Shown here: positions 1 to 6,436 of the stretch, in pieces
Layout of the letters: every line of letters starts with the position of its first letter
How positions within the stretch are numbered: the stretch's first letter is position 1
Source of the DNA: Bacteroidota bacterium
GTDB lineage: Bacteria > Bacteroidota > Bacteroidia > M30B66
Direction: 5' to 3'
Assembly: GCA_947497195.1 (NCBI GenBank)
Contig: CANMGM010000114.1
Location: forward strand, 1 to 7,288
DNA: 7,288 nt
Made by a program: the position numbers and the translations under genes
The notes under the pieces: model-generated
The model's input: the letters and a program-made list of their open reading frames with translations, nothing else
What the model was told of the DNA's origin: nothing
Databases searched by the model: none

Positions 1-1625
1 AAAATCTCCGGCAATCCTAAACCATGTCCTGCCTCAAGATGATTTACCAATAAATCGTTCCATGTAAAGTGCTCTGGTAAATTGAGCATCTTTCTAATTT
101 TCGCGGATGTGTCTGGTAAAAATGGCGCCAGCGCTATCGAAAGCCTTGCAACAATGTCAATGCTGTAGGCAATGATATCGGCCACTTTTTCATTTTCGGT
201 TTCGAGATTCAGTTTCCAGGGTTGGGCATCGGCCAGAAACTTATTGCCGGCACGGGCTAGGTTCATCCCATCGAACAAGGCTTGACGAAATTGCCAGCGC
301 TGCATCTGCTCGGGCATTTGTTCAAAAATCTGTGTTGCCGCTGCTTCAACCTCCACCGATGGTGTAAACTCCGAAACCGGCACTTTGCCTCCAAAGTATT
401 TGTGCGTCAAAACCATAACGCGGTTCACGAAATTACCCAGAATGTCGGCCAACTCGTTGTTTACGCGTGCCTGGTAATCTTTCCAGCTAAAATCCGAATC
501 TTTGGTTTCGGGCGCAATGGAAGTGAGCACATAGCGCAATTCGTCTCTGCGACCGGGAAATTCCTCGAGATATTCGTGCAGCCAAACCGCCCAGTTTCGC
601 GAGGTAGAAATTTTATCGCCTTCGAGATTTAAAAACTCATTGGCCGGCACATGGTCGGGCAGAATATATCCGCCATGCGCCTTGAGAATTGCCGGAAAAA
701 TGATGCAGTGAAAAACGATGTTGTCCTTCCCAATAAAATGCACCAAACTGCTATGCTCGTCCTTCCACCATTTTTCCCAGTCTTCGCCTTTTTGCTCGGC
801 CCATTCGCGTGTGGCCGAAATGTAGCCGATGGGCGCATCGAACCAAACATACAGCACCTTTCCATCTTCGCCTTCCAGCGGAACTTTAACGCCCCAATCT
901 AGATCGCGGGTAATTGCGCGCGGCTGCAAACCTTGGTCGAGCCACGATTTGCACTGACCGTAAACATTCGATTTCCAGTCATCTTTGTGTGTAAGCATCC
1001 AGCTATCAATCCATTCTTTCTGATAGCGGTCGAGTGCTAAAAACCAGTGTTTGGTTTGCTTCTTTACCGGAGCTTGTCCGCTAAGCTTTGATTTGGGGTT
1101 TATCAAATCGGCCGGACTCAGCGATTTGCCACATTTCTCGCATTGATCGCCGTATGCGCCATCGCTCTGGCAATTGGGGCAAGTGCCCACAATGTAGCGA
1201 TCGGCCAAAAAAGTTTGTTCCTGCTCGTCGTAATACTGTTCGGTTGTTTGCTCTACAAACTCGCCTTTTTCATAAAGTTTGAGGAAAAATTCCTGGGCCG
1301 TTTTATGGTGAATAGGCGCTGAGGTGCGCGAATACACATCGAAACTAATCCCCAAATCACGAAAGGCATCTCCCATTTGTTTGTGGTAACGGTCCACTAC
1401 ATCCTGCGGCGAAACGCCTAAATCTCTTGCTTTGAGTGTAATGGGAACGCCGTGTTCGTCGGATCCGCAAATAAACAGCACTTCTTTGCCATGAAGTCTA
1501 AGAAAGCGCACATAGGTATCGGCCGGAATGTAACAACCAGCGAGGTGACCAATGTGCACGGGGCCGTTGGCATACGGAAGCGCCGCCGTAACGGTATAGC
1601 GTTTCGGGTGTTTTTGTACCGTCAT
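1..1625 (-). CDS. metG: Methionine--tRNA ligase (methionyl-tRNA synthetase), C-terminal end cut by the window edge
   Basis: Cytoplasmic class I synthetase that charges tRNA-Met with methionine using ATP. Reading leftward from an ATG at 1625, 541 codons are open to the window edge with no stop. The Rossmann catalytic domain carries the class I signature HIGH at residues 24-27 (within PYANGPVHIGH), the FICGSDEHG segment, and a zinc knuckle with Cys149, Cys152, Cys162 and Cys165. RAITRDLDWGV and VWFDAPIGYIS follow. The second ATP-binding signature reads KISTS at residues 338-342 rather than KMSKS, a variant I associate with Bacteroidota MetG. An anticodon-binding helical domain occupies roughly residues 390-541. 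Family members with a C-terminal tRNA-binding domain reach about 680 residues, so the missing part is probably that domain; this cannot be seen. The ATG lies one base after the lpd stop, so lpd-metG co-transcription and coupled translation are likely. Confidence 0.97.
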   Translation of the reverse strand, partial: MTVQKHPKRYTVTAALPYANGPVHIGHLAGCYIPADTYVRFLRLHGKEVLFICGSDEHGVPITLKARDLGVSPQDVVDRYHKQMGDAFRDLGISFDVYSRTSAPIHHKTAQEFFLKLYEKGEFVEQTTEQYYDEQEQTFLADRYIVGTCPNCQSDGAYGDQCEKCGKSLSPADLINPKSKLSGQAPVKKQTKHWFLALDRYQKEWIDSWMLTHKDDWKSNVYGQCKSWLDQGLQPRAITRDLDWGVKVPLEGEDGKVLYVWFDAPIGYISATREWAEQKGEDWEKWWKDEHSSLVHFIGKDNIVFHCIIFPAILKAHGGYILPDHVPANEFLNLEGDKISTSRNWAVWLHEYLEEFPGRRDELRYVLTSIAPETKDSDFSWKDYQARVNNELADILGNFVNRVMVLTHKYFGGKVPVSEFTPSVEVEAAATQIFEQMPEQMQRWQFRQALFDGMNLARAGNKFLADAQPWKLNLETENEKVADIIAYSIDIVARLSIALAPFLPDTSAKIRKMLNLPEHFTWNDLLVNHLEAGHGLGLPEI

Positions 1626-1626
1626 T

Positions 1627-3033
1627 TTAAATATGTAGTGCGCGGTTGTCGGTAGCTGCCAATGCGGCTTCTCGGAACGATTCTGTGAACGTGGGGTGCG
1701 CGTGCGAAATGCGCGCAATGTCTTCGGCCGAGGCACGGAATTCCATGGCCACAACGGCTTCGGCAATCATGTCGGCGGCACGAGGACCAATCATGTGCAC
1801 GCCCAGAATTTCGTCGGTTTCTTTATCCGCCAGTACTTTGATGAGTCCGTCGGTGTCCATGCTGGCACGGGCACGTCCGCTGGCCTTAAACGGAAATGAG
1901 CCGATTTTGTAGACGCGTTTATCGGCTTTGAGCTGTTCTTCTGTATAACCTACTGAGGCTACTTCGGGCCAGGTGTACACTACATTCGGAATAAGCAAAT
2001 GATTGATGTGCGGATGCTGACCGGCCATGCGTTCGGCCACGTACACGCCTTCTTCCTCGGCTTTGTGCGCCAACATGGCACCACGCACCACATCGCCGAT
2101 GGCGTAAATGCCCGGAACGGAAGTTTCGCAGTGTTCATTAACTGCAATGCGCCCGCGCTCATCAGCCGCCAAACCTGCCTTTTCGAGGTTTAGTCCGTCG
2201 GTGTATGGACGACGACCGGTCGAAACCAATACGTAATCGCCTTTGAGTTCTATTTCTTTATTGTCGCTTAGCGAAACGGCTTTCACACTTGCCGTTTTAC
2301 CCTTTACACTTGCCGAGGTAACTTTATGCTGCATGTAAAATTCGAAGCCGAGTTTGGCGAGCGATTTCTGCAGTTCCTTGCAAAGCGTACGGTCAAATGC
2401 GCCAACGATGGCGTCGGTATATTCCACCACCGAAATTTTTGCTCCCAGTCGGGCATACACAGAGCCCATTTCCATTCCGATAACACCACCGCCAATGATG
2501 ATCATGTGTTCGGGAACGCTGGGCAGGTTTAATGCCTCGGTTGAGGTGATGATGCGTTTCTTGTCGATGGTAACACCGGGAACCGATGATGGTTTGGAGC
2601 CGGTAGCGATGATGATTTTGGCAGATTCAATTTTCTCGGTTTTGCCTTTGTCGCCGGCAATGGAAATGGTGTTGCGACTTTCGAAGGAACCATGCCCGTG
2701 GAAAACGGTGATTTTATTTTTCTTCATCAGGTAATCGATTCCGGCTGTGGTCTGTTTTACCACATCGTTTTTGCGGGCTACCATTTGCGGCAGATTTACC
2801 TTGAGGTTGCTGAGTTCGATGCCATGTTCGGTAAAGGTATGCGCAGCATTGTGGAAATGCTCAGATGAGTCGAGCATGGCTTTGGATGGGATGCATCCCA
2901 CATTAAGGCAAGTACCTCCGAGAACGCTGTAACGCTCTACAACAGCGGTTTTTAATCCCAACTGCGCACAACGGATGGCGGCTACATATCCACCGGGCCC
3001 CGAGCCAATAACGGCAACATCAAAAGTTTGCAT
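1627..3033 (-). CDS. lpd: Dihydrolipoamide dehydrogenase (E3 subunit of 2-oxoacid dehydrogenase complexes)
   Basis: Flavoenzyme that reoxidises dihydrolipoamide with NAD+, serving the pyruvate and 2-oxoglutarate dehydrogenase complexes and possibly the glycine cleavage system; cytoplasmic homodimer. The 468-residue product has the family's usual length. Visible parts in order: the FAD-binding dinucleotide fold GSGPGG (10-15) with acidic Glu33; the redox-active disulfide Cys42-LNVG-Cys47 followed by IPSK; the NAD-binding GGGVIG (181-186); the second FAD motif AIGD (311-314); and the C-terminal dimer domain with HAHPTFTES, giving the catalytic pair His446 and Glu451. There is no N-terminal lipoyl domain. 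The ATG at 3033 starts directly at the beta strand of the FAD fold, so the start is secure. No 2-oxoacid dehydrogenase E1 or E2 gene is in the window. The TAA stop is one base from the metG ATG downstream, and a probable promoter lies just upstream. Confidence 0.98.
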   Translation of the reverse strand: MQTFDVAVIGSGPGGYVAAIRCAQLGLKTAVVERYSVLGGTCLNVGCIPSKAMLDSSEHFHNAAHTFTEHGIELSNLKVNLPQMVARKNDVVKQTTAGIDYLMKKNKITVFHGHGSFESRNTISIAGDKGKTEKIESAKIIIATGSKPSSVPGVTIDKKRIITSTEALNLPSVPEHMIIIGGGVIGMEMGSVYARLGAKISVVEYTDAIVGAFDRTLCKELQKSLAKLGFEFYMQHKVTSASVKGKTASVKAVSLSDNKEIELKGDYVLVSTGRRPYTDGLNLEKAGLAADERGRIAVNEHCETSVPGIYAIGDVVRGAMLAHKAEEEGVYVAERMAGQHPHINHLLIPNVVYTWPEVASVGYTEEQLKADKRVYKIGSFPFKASGRARASMDTDGLIKVLADKETDEILGVHMIGPRAADMIAEAVVAMEFRASAEDIARISHAHPTFTESFREAALAATDNRALHI

Positions 3034-3054
3034 AATTCAATAATTTAAGCGGGG

Positions 3055-3081
3055 CAAAGGTAATAATTACTAAGGCATCAA
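3055..3081 (-). promoter_or_regulatory. Probable Bacteroidota-type promoter for lpd-metG
   Basis: On the minus strand a perfect TAnnTTTG -7 box (TACCTTTG) occupies 3062-3055, about 20 bases ahead of the lpd ATG. A TTG at 3081-3079 could act as the -33 element, but its 16-base spacer is shorter than the roughly 19-20 bases usual in Bacteroides. An imperfect palindrome, GGCAT-CA-ATGCC (3074-3085), overlaps this TTG and might be an operator. The predicted leader would be only about 15 bases. Confidence 0.5.
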
Positions 3082-3122
3082 TGCCTATGCGATGTGAATC
3101 TGATTCTCGAAATCTGTTAAAT

Positions 3123-3151
3123 CGCAAAAGAGCATTCTTAGTGCCTTTGCG
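3123..3151. repeat. Short intergenic inverted repeat with flanking direct repeat
   Basis: In the gap between the secreted-protein gene and lpd, CGCAAA (3123-3128) pairs with TTTGCG (3146-3151) around a 17-base loop. GCATTC also occurs twice in the same orientation (3132-3137 and 3152-3157). The minus strand reads CGCAAAGGCACTAAGAATGC, similar in style to the CGCAAAG/CTAAG-type intergenic repeats I recall from many environmental bacteria. It could end the upstream transcript, but no T-run follows the stem, so an intrinsic terminator is not supported. Confidence 0.3.
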
Positions 3152-3177
3152 GCATTCCCTTCCTGTTTAGGACTAAT

Positions 3178-3888
3178 TTACTGAATTCTGTTTATCGAAA
3201 AACCTTCAATACTTAGTCCATTAGGCAAGGGAGAAAACTGCTCGGCCGTAATCTGAAACGGCTGACTGAGGCTAAAATCCTGCGAGGCCACAGAAAAAGC
3301 AGTTTTCGCATTTCCTCCTGAAACGAAGGTTCCGCTGTATTTACAAGTATTTCCCGGTGCACGGTAAATGCGCAGGCGGGCTTCCCAGGCACCGGGTTCA
3401 TCGATCTGAAAAGCCAGTTCCTGTCCTAGCAATTTAAAGCGATACAGCCCACTGTCGGCTAGGGCGCTTCCAAACGCATGTATTTCGAGCGCCTCGCCAT
3501 CTTGTTCTAGCGTGGCGGCTGGTAAAACGTATGAACCCAAAATAACTTCACCGGTTGCTGCTGTTCCACTTTGGCTTAAAAACGAAAACACCAATTGCGA
3601 AGGAAATTCAACTGGTGCCGGAACAAGATTCTGCCATACTGTACCGTTAAAGTACCAGTGACTTTGCGCATCAGAATCGTACACTAAAAGTCCGGCAGCG
3701 GGATTGCTAATAGCAATGCGCTGAGCGGATGTCATGCGAGGGCATAGAAAACCAAGTGAGTCTGAAACAATATCGAATTTGGCGCTGGGATGAGGCGTTG
3801 TAGTACCTAAACCTGCATTACCCGTTTGTGCACGAAGCGCTGTAAAAGAAACAATAATCGCTGGTATCAGAAAAAGGATGCGCTTCAT
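3178..3888 (-). CDS. Secreted protein with Bacteroidota 'GLGTTTPHPSA' head and beta-rich, phage-fibre-like C-terminal half; function unknown
   Basis: A 236-residue product starting at ATG 3888; a TTG three codons upstream (3897) is a less likely start. Residues 1-20 form a signal peptide (KR, then a hydrophobic core, ending ALRA before Gln21), so export is expected. The head carries GLGTTTPHPSAKFDI (26-40), GFLCPRMTSAQR (46-57), GLLVYDSD (66-73) and HWYFNGTVWQNL (77-88). This arrangement is common in secreted Bacteroidota proteins and resembles tail-fibre heads. From about residue 95 the protein is glycine-rich and beta-like, with a GSYVLPAATLEQDGEALEI stretch that recalls the jelly-roll domain of phage structural proteins; that resemblance is from memory. 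It has one Cys in the head and one near residue 180. There is no evident type IX sorting domain at the C-terminus, which ends FSINRIQ, and no lipobox. It diverges from the feo operon and stands alone; no function is assigned. Confidence 0.8.
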   Translation of the reverse strand: MKRILFLIPAIIVSFTALRAQTGNAGLGTTTPHPSAKFDIVSDSLGFLCPRMTSAQRIAISNPAAGLLVYDSDAQSHWYFNGTVWQNLVPAPVEFPSQLVFSFLSQSGTAATGEVILGSYVLPAATLEQDGEALEIHAFGSALADSGLYRFKLLGQELAFQIDEPGAWEARLRIYRAPGNTCKYSGTFVSGGNAKTAFSVASQDFSLSQPFQITAEQFSPLPNGLSIEGFSINRIQ

Positions 3889-3894
3889 TGGTGG

Positions 3895-3927
3895 CAAAAA
3901 TACATTAACTTTGATGCAATTTTACAA
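3895..3927 (-). promoter_or_regulatory. Probable promoter of the secreted-protein gene
   Basis: The minus strand has a perfect -7 box TATTTTTG at 3902-3895 and a TTG at 3927-3925, with a 22-base spacer, at the long end of the range for this promoter class. Only six bases separate the box from the ATG at 3888, so the transcript would be leaderless or nearly so. Confidence 0.5.
3906..3913 (+). promoter_or_regulatory. Probable -7 element of the lipoprotein-feoAB-MFS operon promoter
   Basis: TAACTTTG at 3906-3913 matches TAnnTTTG exactly and lies 43 bases ahead of the lipoprotein ATG, predicting a leader of roughly 35-40 bases. The nearest upstream TTG (3888-3890) leaves a 15-base spacer, shorter than ideal, so the -33 element is uncertain. 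The box is three bases from the divergent box at 3895-3902. No clear Fur-like palindrome was seen near it. Confidence 0.5.
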
Positions 3928-3956
3928 CAGAATCGTTTTCGCAGCGTTCAAATTAA

Positions 3957-4109
3957 ATGGTAAAAATACGCGTAGGTATATTGCTAATCTCAACCGCTCT
4001 GCTACTTGGTTCATGCGGAGTATTCAAAAAAAAATGCGATTGCCCCGACATACGCAGGTCGAAACGCGTTGCAGAAGTTTCGTCATTAGGCCCAATGAAA
4101 TTTGCTTAA
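3957..4109 (+). CDS. Small predicted lipoprotein with CxCP motif, first gene of the feo operon
   Basis: A 50-residue reading frame, short enough to be missed by gene callers. It begins MVKIRVG and has a hydrophobic stretch from about residue 6 to 17. A lipobox Leu17-Gly18-Ser19-Cys20 follows, so signal peptidase II cleavage would leave a mature peptide of about 31 residues lipidated on Cys20. Gly21 after the Cys gives no inner-membrane retention signal, so outer-membrane location is inferred. The mature part reads VFKKK then Cys27-Asp-Cys29-Pro, then a basic, polar tail ending GPMKFA. The CxC pair could bind a metal or form a disulfide; this is inference. Nine A residues (4026-4034) encode the three lysines and are prone to sequencing or replication slippage. 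It sits 43 bases after a good -7 box, and its stop lies just ahead of feoA, so it is probably co-transcribed with feoAB. No named family recognised. Confidence 0.7.
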   Translation: MVKIRVGILLISTALLLGSCGVFKKKCDCPDIRRSKRVAEVSSLGPMKFA

Positions 4110-4134
4110 TTTCGGCCACGAAAAACCCTCCGTT

Positions 4135-4365
4135 TTGTTGCCACTTTCACAGTTACCTTTTCATATACCGGCTCGTGTTGTGCGATTTGATGACGAAGAA
4201 ATCGGTTTGCGTCTTATTGAAATGGGGTGTATTCCGGGCACCGAGATCGTTGTTTTGCGAAAAGCGCCTTTGGGCGATCCGCTGGCTTTTTCGTGCAGAG
4301 GATCTATCATCAGCATCCGCTCGCGCGAAGCCCAACAGGTAATGGTGGAAGAATGCAATGAATAA
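4135..4365 (+). CDS. feoA: FeoA, ferrous iron transport accessory protein
   Basis: Small cytoplasmic SH3-like protein that works with the FeoB permease in Fe(II) uptake. With the start at TTG 4135 it has 76 residues, the usual FeoA length (about 75). Family landmarks are LRLIEMGCIPG (MGCIPG at residues 30-35) and VLRKAPLGDP (APLGDP at 44-49), followed by a strand rich in Ser and Arg (GSIISIRSREA). The frame has no ATG before the internal Met of EMGCIPG, and an in-frame TGA at 4096 closes it upstream. Possible starts are TTG at 4102, 4135 or 4138. I chose 4135 because it matches family length and has an A-rich stretch (4120-4125) ahead of it. Starting at 4102 would give 87 residues and overlap the lipoprotein gene by eight bases. 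Its end overlaps feoB by eight bases, so translation is probably coupled. Confidence 0.93.
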   Translation: MLPLSQLPFHIPARVVRFDDEEIGLRLIEMGCIPGTEIVVLRKAPLGDPLAFSCRGSIISIRSREAQQVMVEECNE

Positions 4366-6415
4366 TCGGATGAACGATACATTAAATGTAGCATTGGTCG
4401 GAAATCCCAACTGTGGCAAATCGACCTTATTCAACGCACTTACTGGCCTCAATCAAAAAACAGGAAATTTCCCAGGCGTTACAGTTGAAAAGCGTTCAGG
4501 CACGTTTCGAATAGGCGGCATTCAGGGTAAAGTGTCGCGTAACATTAATCTGATTGACTTGCCGGGCACGTATAGCCTGTTCCCAAAATCGCCCGACGAA
4601 TACGAAACATATCGCGCATTAAGCAACGAAAGCGACAAGCCCGATCTCGTTCTAATCGTTGCCGATGCCTCAGGTTTGAGTCGCTCGCTTATTTTGTGCA
4701 CACAGGTTATTGATATGGGATTCCCTGTCGTATTGTGTGTAAACATGATCGACCTGCTCGAGGAATCGGGACAAACATTAAATTTCGAGCGATTGAAGGA
4801 TGAATTGGGGGTGCCCGTTTGTGCGCTCAATGCCAGAAAGGGGAAGGGCTTACAGGCGTTAAAAGGTATATTGCTCGATGAACATGCGAAAAAAACGTCG
4901 TCTTGGACTGCTCCCGATTGGCTGGTAGAGAAATTCAATTCAACACCATCTTTTGCCGAATGCCTCATTAACGCAAATGCCTTAGACAAGTCGAATACTA
5001 CAGACTGGGTGCGCTTTCAAAGTGACGACACCTCGAAAAGGTTAAATCGAATCGACGCTCTGTTGCAACAGGCACGTTCTAAATCGGAACCGCTTAAAGC
5101 GATGGTACAAACCCAAAAGATTGATGCACTATTAACCCATCCGCTTTGGGGCTTTATCATTTTTCTGGGCGTTCTGTTGCTCATGTTTCAGGCTATTTTC
5201 TCCTGGTCTGAGTTGCCGATGGATTTAATTGATCAGGGATTTGCATCGGCATCAGCTTGGTTGGGTGCGCAACTACCTTCGGGAAGCTTTACCTCATTAC
5301 TCACACAAGGCGTTTTACCAGGCTTGGGCGGCATCATTATGTTTGTTCCACAAATTGCCTTGTTGTTTGGCTTTATTGCCATATTGGAAGATTCGGGCTA
5401 CATGGCGCGGGTTAGCTTTATCAACGACCGTGTGCTTCGGCGTTTTGGCATAAACGGAAAATCGATTATTCCACTAATATCTGGCGTGGCCTGCGCCGTT
5501 CCGGCCATATTATCGGCAAGAACCATCCGCAATACGCGCGAGCGGCTCATCACTATTTTCATTACACCCCTTATGAGTTGCTCGGCACGTATTCCTGTGT
5601 ATACGCTGCTTATCGCCGTTGCAATACCCGATACCGAAAGTGGTATCTTCAACACACGCGGATTGGTATTGATGGGCTTGTATCTGCTTGGCTTATTGGC
5701 AGCCTTGTTTTCGGCACTGTTGATGAAGTATTGGGTAAAAACACGCGAACGAAGCATTTTCATAATGGAAATGCCCGTTTACCGAATGCCTCAGCGCCGT
5801 GTAGTGTTGAGAACCATGTTCGATAAAGTGAAGGTATTTGTACTCGAAGCGGGAAAAATTATTGTGGCCATTTCGGTGGTGCTTTGGGCGTTGTCTTCTT
5901 ACGGGCCTTCGGGCGAATTTGAGCATATAGAAGCGAAATACCAACAAAAGATTTCCACCGGAGAGCTTAATCAAGAGCAGGCATCGGGGCTTGAGGCTGC
6001 CGAGAAATTGCGCGCATCGTATGCCGGAATGCTAGGTCGAGGAATTGAACCGGTAATCGCTCCGCTTGGCTTCGACTGGAAGATCGGGATCGCCCTCGTA
6101 ACGTCGTTCGCTGCACGCGAAGTATTTGTTGGTACCATGGCAACCATATACGGCGTTGGCAGCGATGATGAACAATCCTCAACATTGAAAGAGCGCATGC
6201 AAAACGATAAGATCCACGCAAGCGAAAATAAATTATTCAGTTTCGGAACATCGCTGGCATTAATGGTGTTTTATGCTTTTGCTTTGCAATGCATGAGTAC
6301 CATTGCTGTTGTAAAGCGCGAAACCGGTTCATGGAAATGGCCGACATACCAGTTTATCTGGTTCGGTTTTTTAGCTTGGATGGGAGCGTTTTTAGTACAC
6401 ATGTTCTTCAATTAG
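4358..6415 (+). CDS. feoB: FeoB, ferrous iron permease with N-terminal G-protein domain
   Basis: Inner-membrane Fe(II) importer, 685 residues, within the usual family range. The N-terminal GTPase domain shows G1 GNPNCGKS (15-22), G2 Thr42 in VTVEK, G3 DLPG (67-70), G4 NMID (129-132, the FeoB form) and G5 NAR (158-160), where Ser is more usual than Asn. A helical domain follows to about residue 255. The membrane part begins near residue 263 and contains both Gate regions: LEDSGYMARVSFI and GVACAVPAILSART with conserved Cys379, then TPLMSCSARIPVY with Cys408. FAAREVFVGTMATIYGV (584-600) and LQCMSTIAVVKRETGSWKWP (with Cys645) lie near the C-terminus. The ATG at 4358 overlaps the end of feoA; ATG at 4370 is an alternative start four codons on. 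FeoB and FeoA are separate genes here, not fused as in some Bacteroides. No feoC follows. Confidence 0.98.
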   Translation: MNNRMNDTLNVALVGNPNCGKSTLFNALTGLNQKTGNFPGVTVEKRSGTFRIGGIQGKVSRNINLIDLPGTYSLFPKSPDEYETYRALSNESDKPDLVLIVADASGLSRSLILCTQVIDMGFPVVLCVNMIDLLEESGQTLNFERLKDELGVPVCALNARKGKGLQALKGILLDEHAKKTSSWTAPDWLVEKFNSTPSFAECLINANALDKSNTTDWVRFQSDDTSKRLNRIDALLQQARSKSEPLKAMVQTQKIDALLTHPLWGFIIFLGVLLLMFQAIFSWSELPMDLIDQGFASASAWLGAQLPSGSFTSLLTQGVLPGLGGIIMFVPQIALLFGFIAILEDSGYMARVSFINDRVLRRFGINGKSIIPLISGVACAVPAILSARTIRNTRERLITIFITPLMSCSARIPVYTLLIAVAIPDTESGIFNTRGLVLMGLYLLGLLAALFSALLMKYWVKTRERSIFIMEMPVYRMPQRRVVLRTMFDKVKVFVLEAGKIIVAISVVLWALSSYGPSGEFEHIEAKYQQKISTGELNQEQASGLEAAEKLRASYAGMLGRGIEPVIAPLGFDWKIGIALVTSFAAREVFVGTMATIYGVGSDDEQSSTLKERMQNDKIHASENKLFSFGTSLALMVFYAFALQCMSTIAVVKRETGSWKWPTYQFIWFGFLAWMGAFLVHMFFN

Positions 6416-6436
6416 AATTTCGAAAACCAACATATT

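Noticed and set aside
282..902. Plus- and minus-strand frames of about 80-116 codons inside metG
   Set aside because: The metG reading frame is continuous here with family-specific motifs, so these are shadows.
3123..3177. Intrinsic terminator for the secreted-protein gene
   Set aside because: The stem is only six base pairs with a long loop, and no T-run follows on the minus strand.
3889..3956. Fur-type operator ahead of the feo operon
   Set aside because: No recognisable Fur-like inverted repeat is present; iron control may act through another regulator or site.
4107..4114. TAATTTCG as an internal -7 box for feoA
   Set aside because: It has one mismatch to TAnnTTTG and no TTG at a suitable distance upstream; the codirectional lipoprotein gene already supplies a promoter.
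3878..4342. 154-codon plus-strand frame across the divergent promoter, the lipoprotein and feoA
   Set aside because: It overlaps two better-supported genes in other frames, starts inside the neighbouring gene's N-terminal codons, and shows no recognisable domain.
4358..6415. feoC or a FeoA-FeoB fusion
   Set aside because: FeoA and FeoB are separate overlapping genes, and the sequence after feoB is an MFS transporter with no FeoC-like winged helix.
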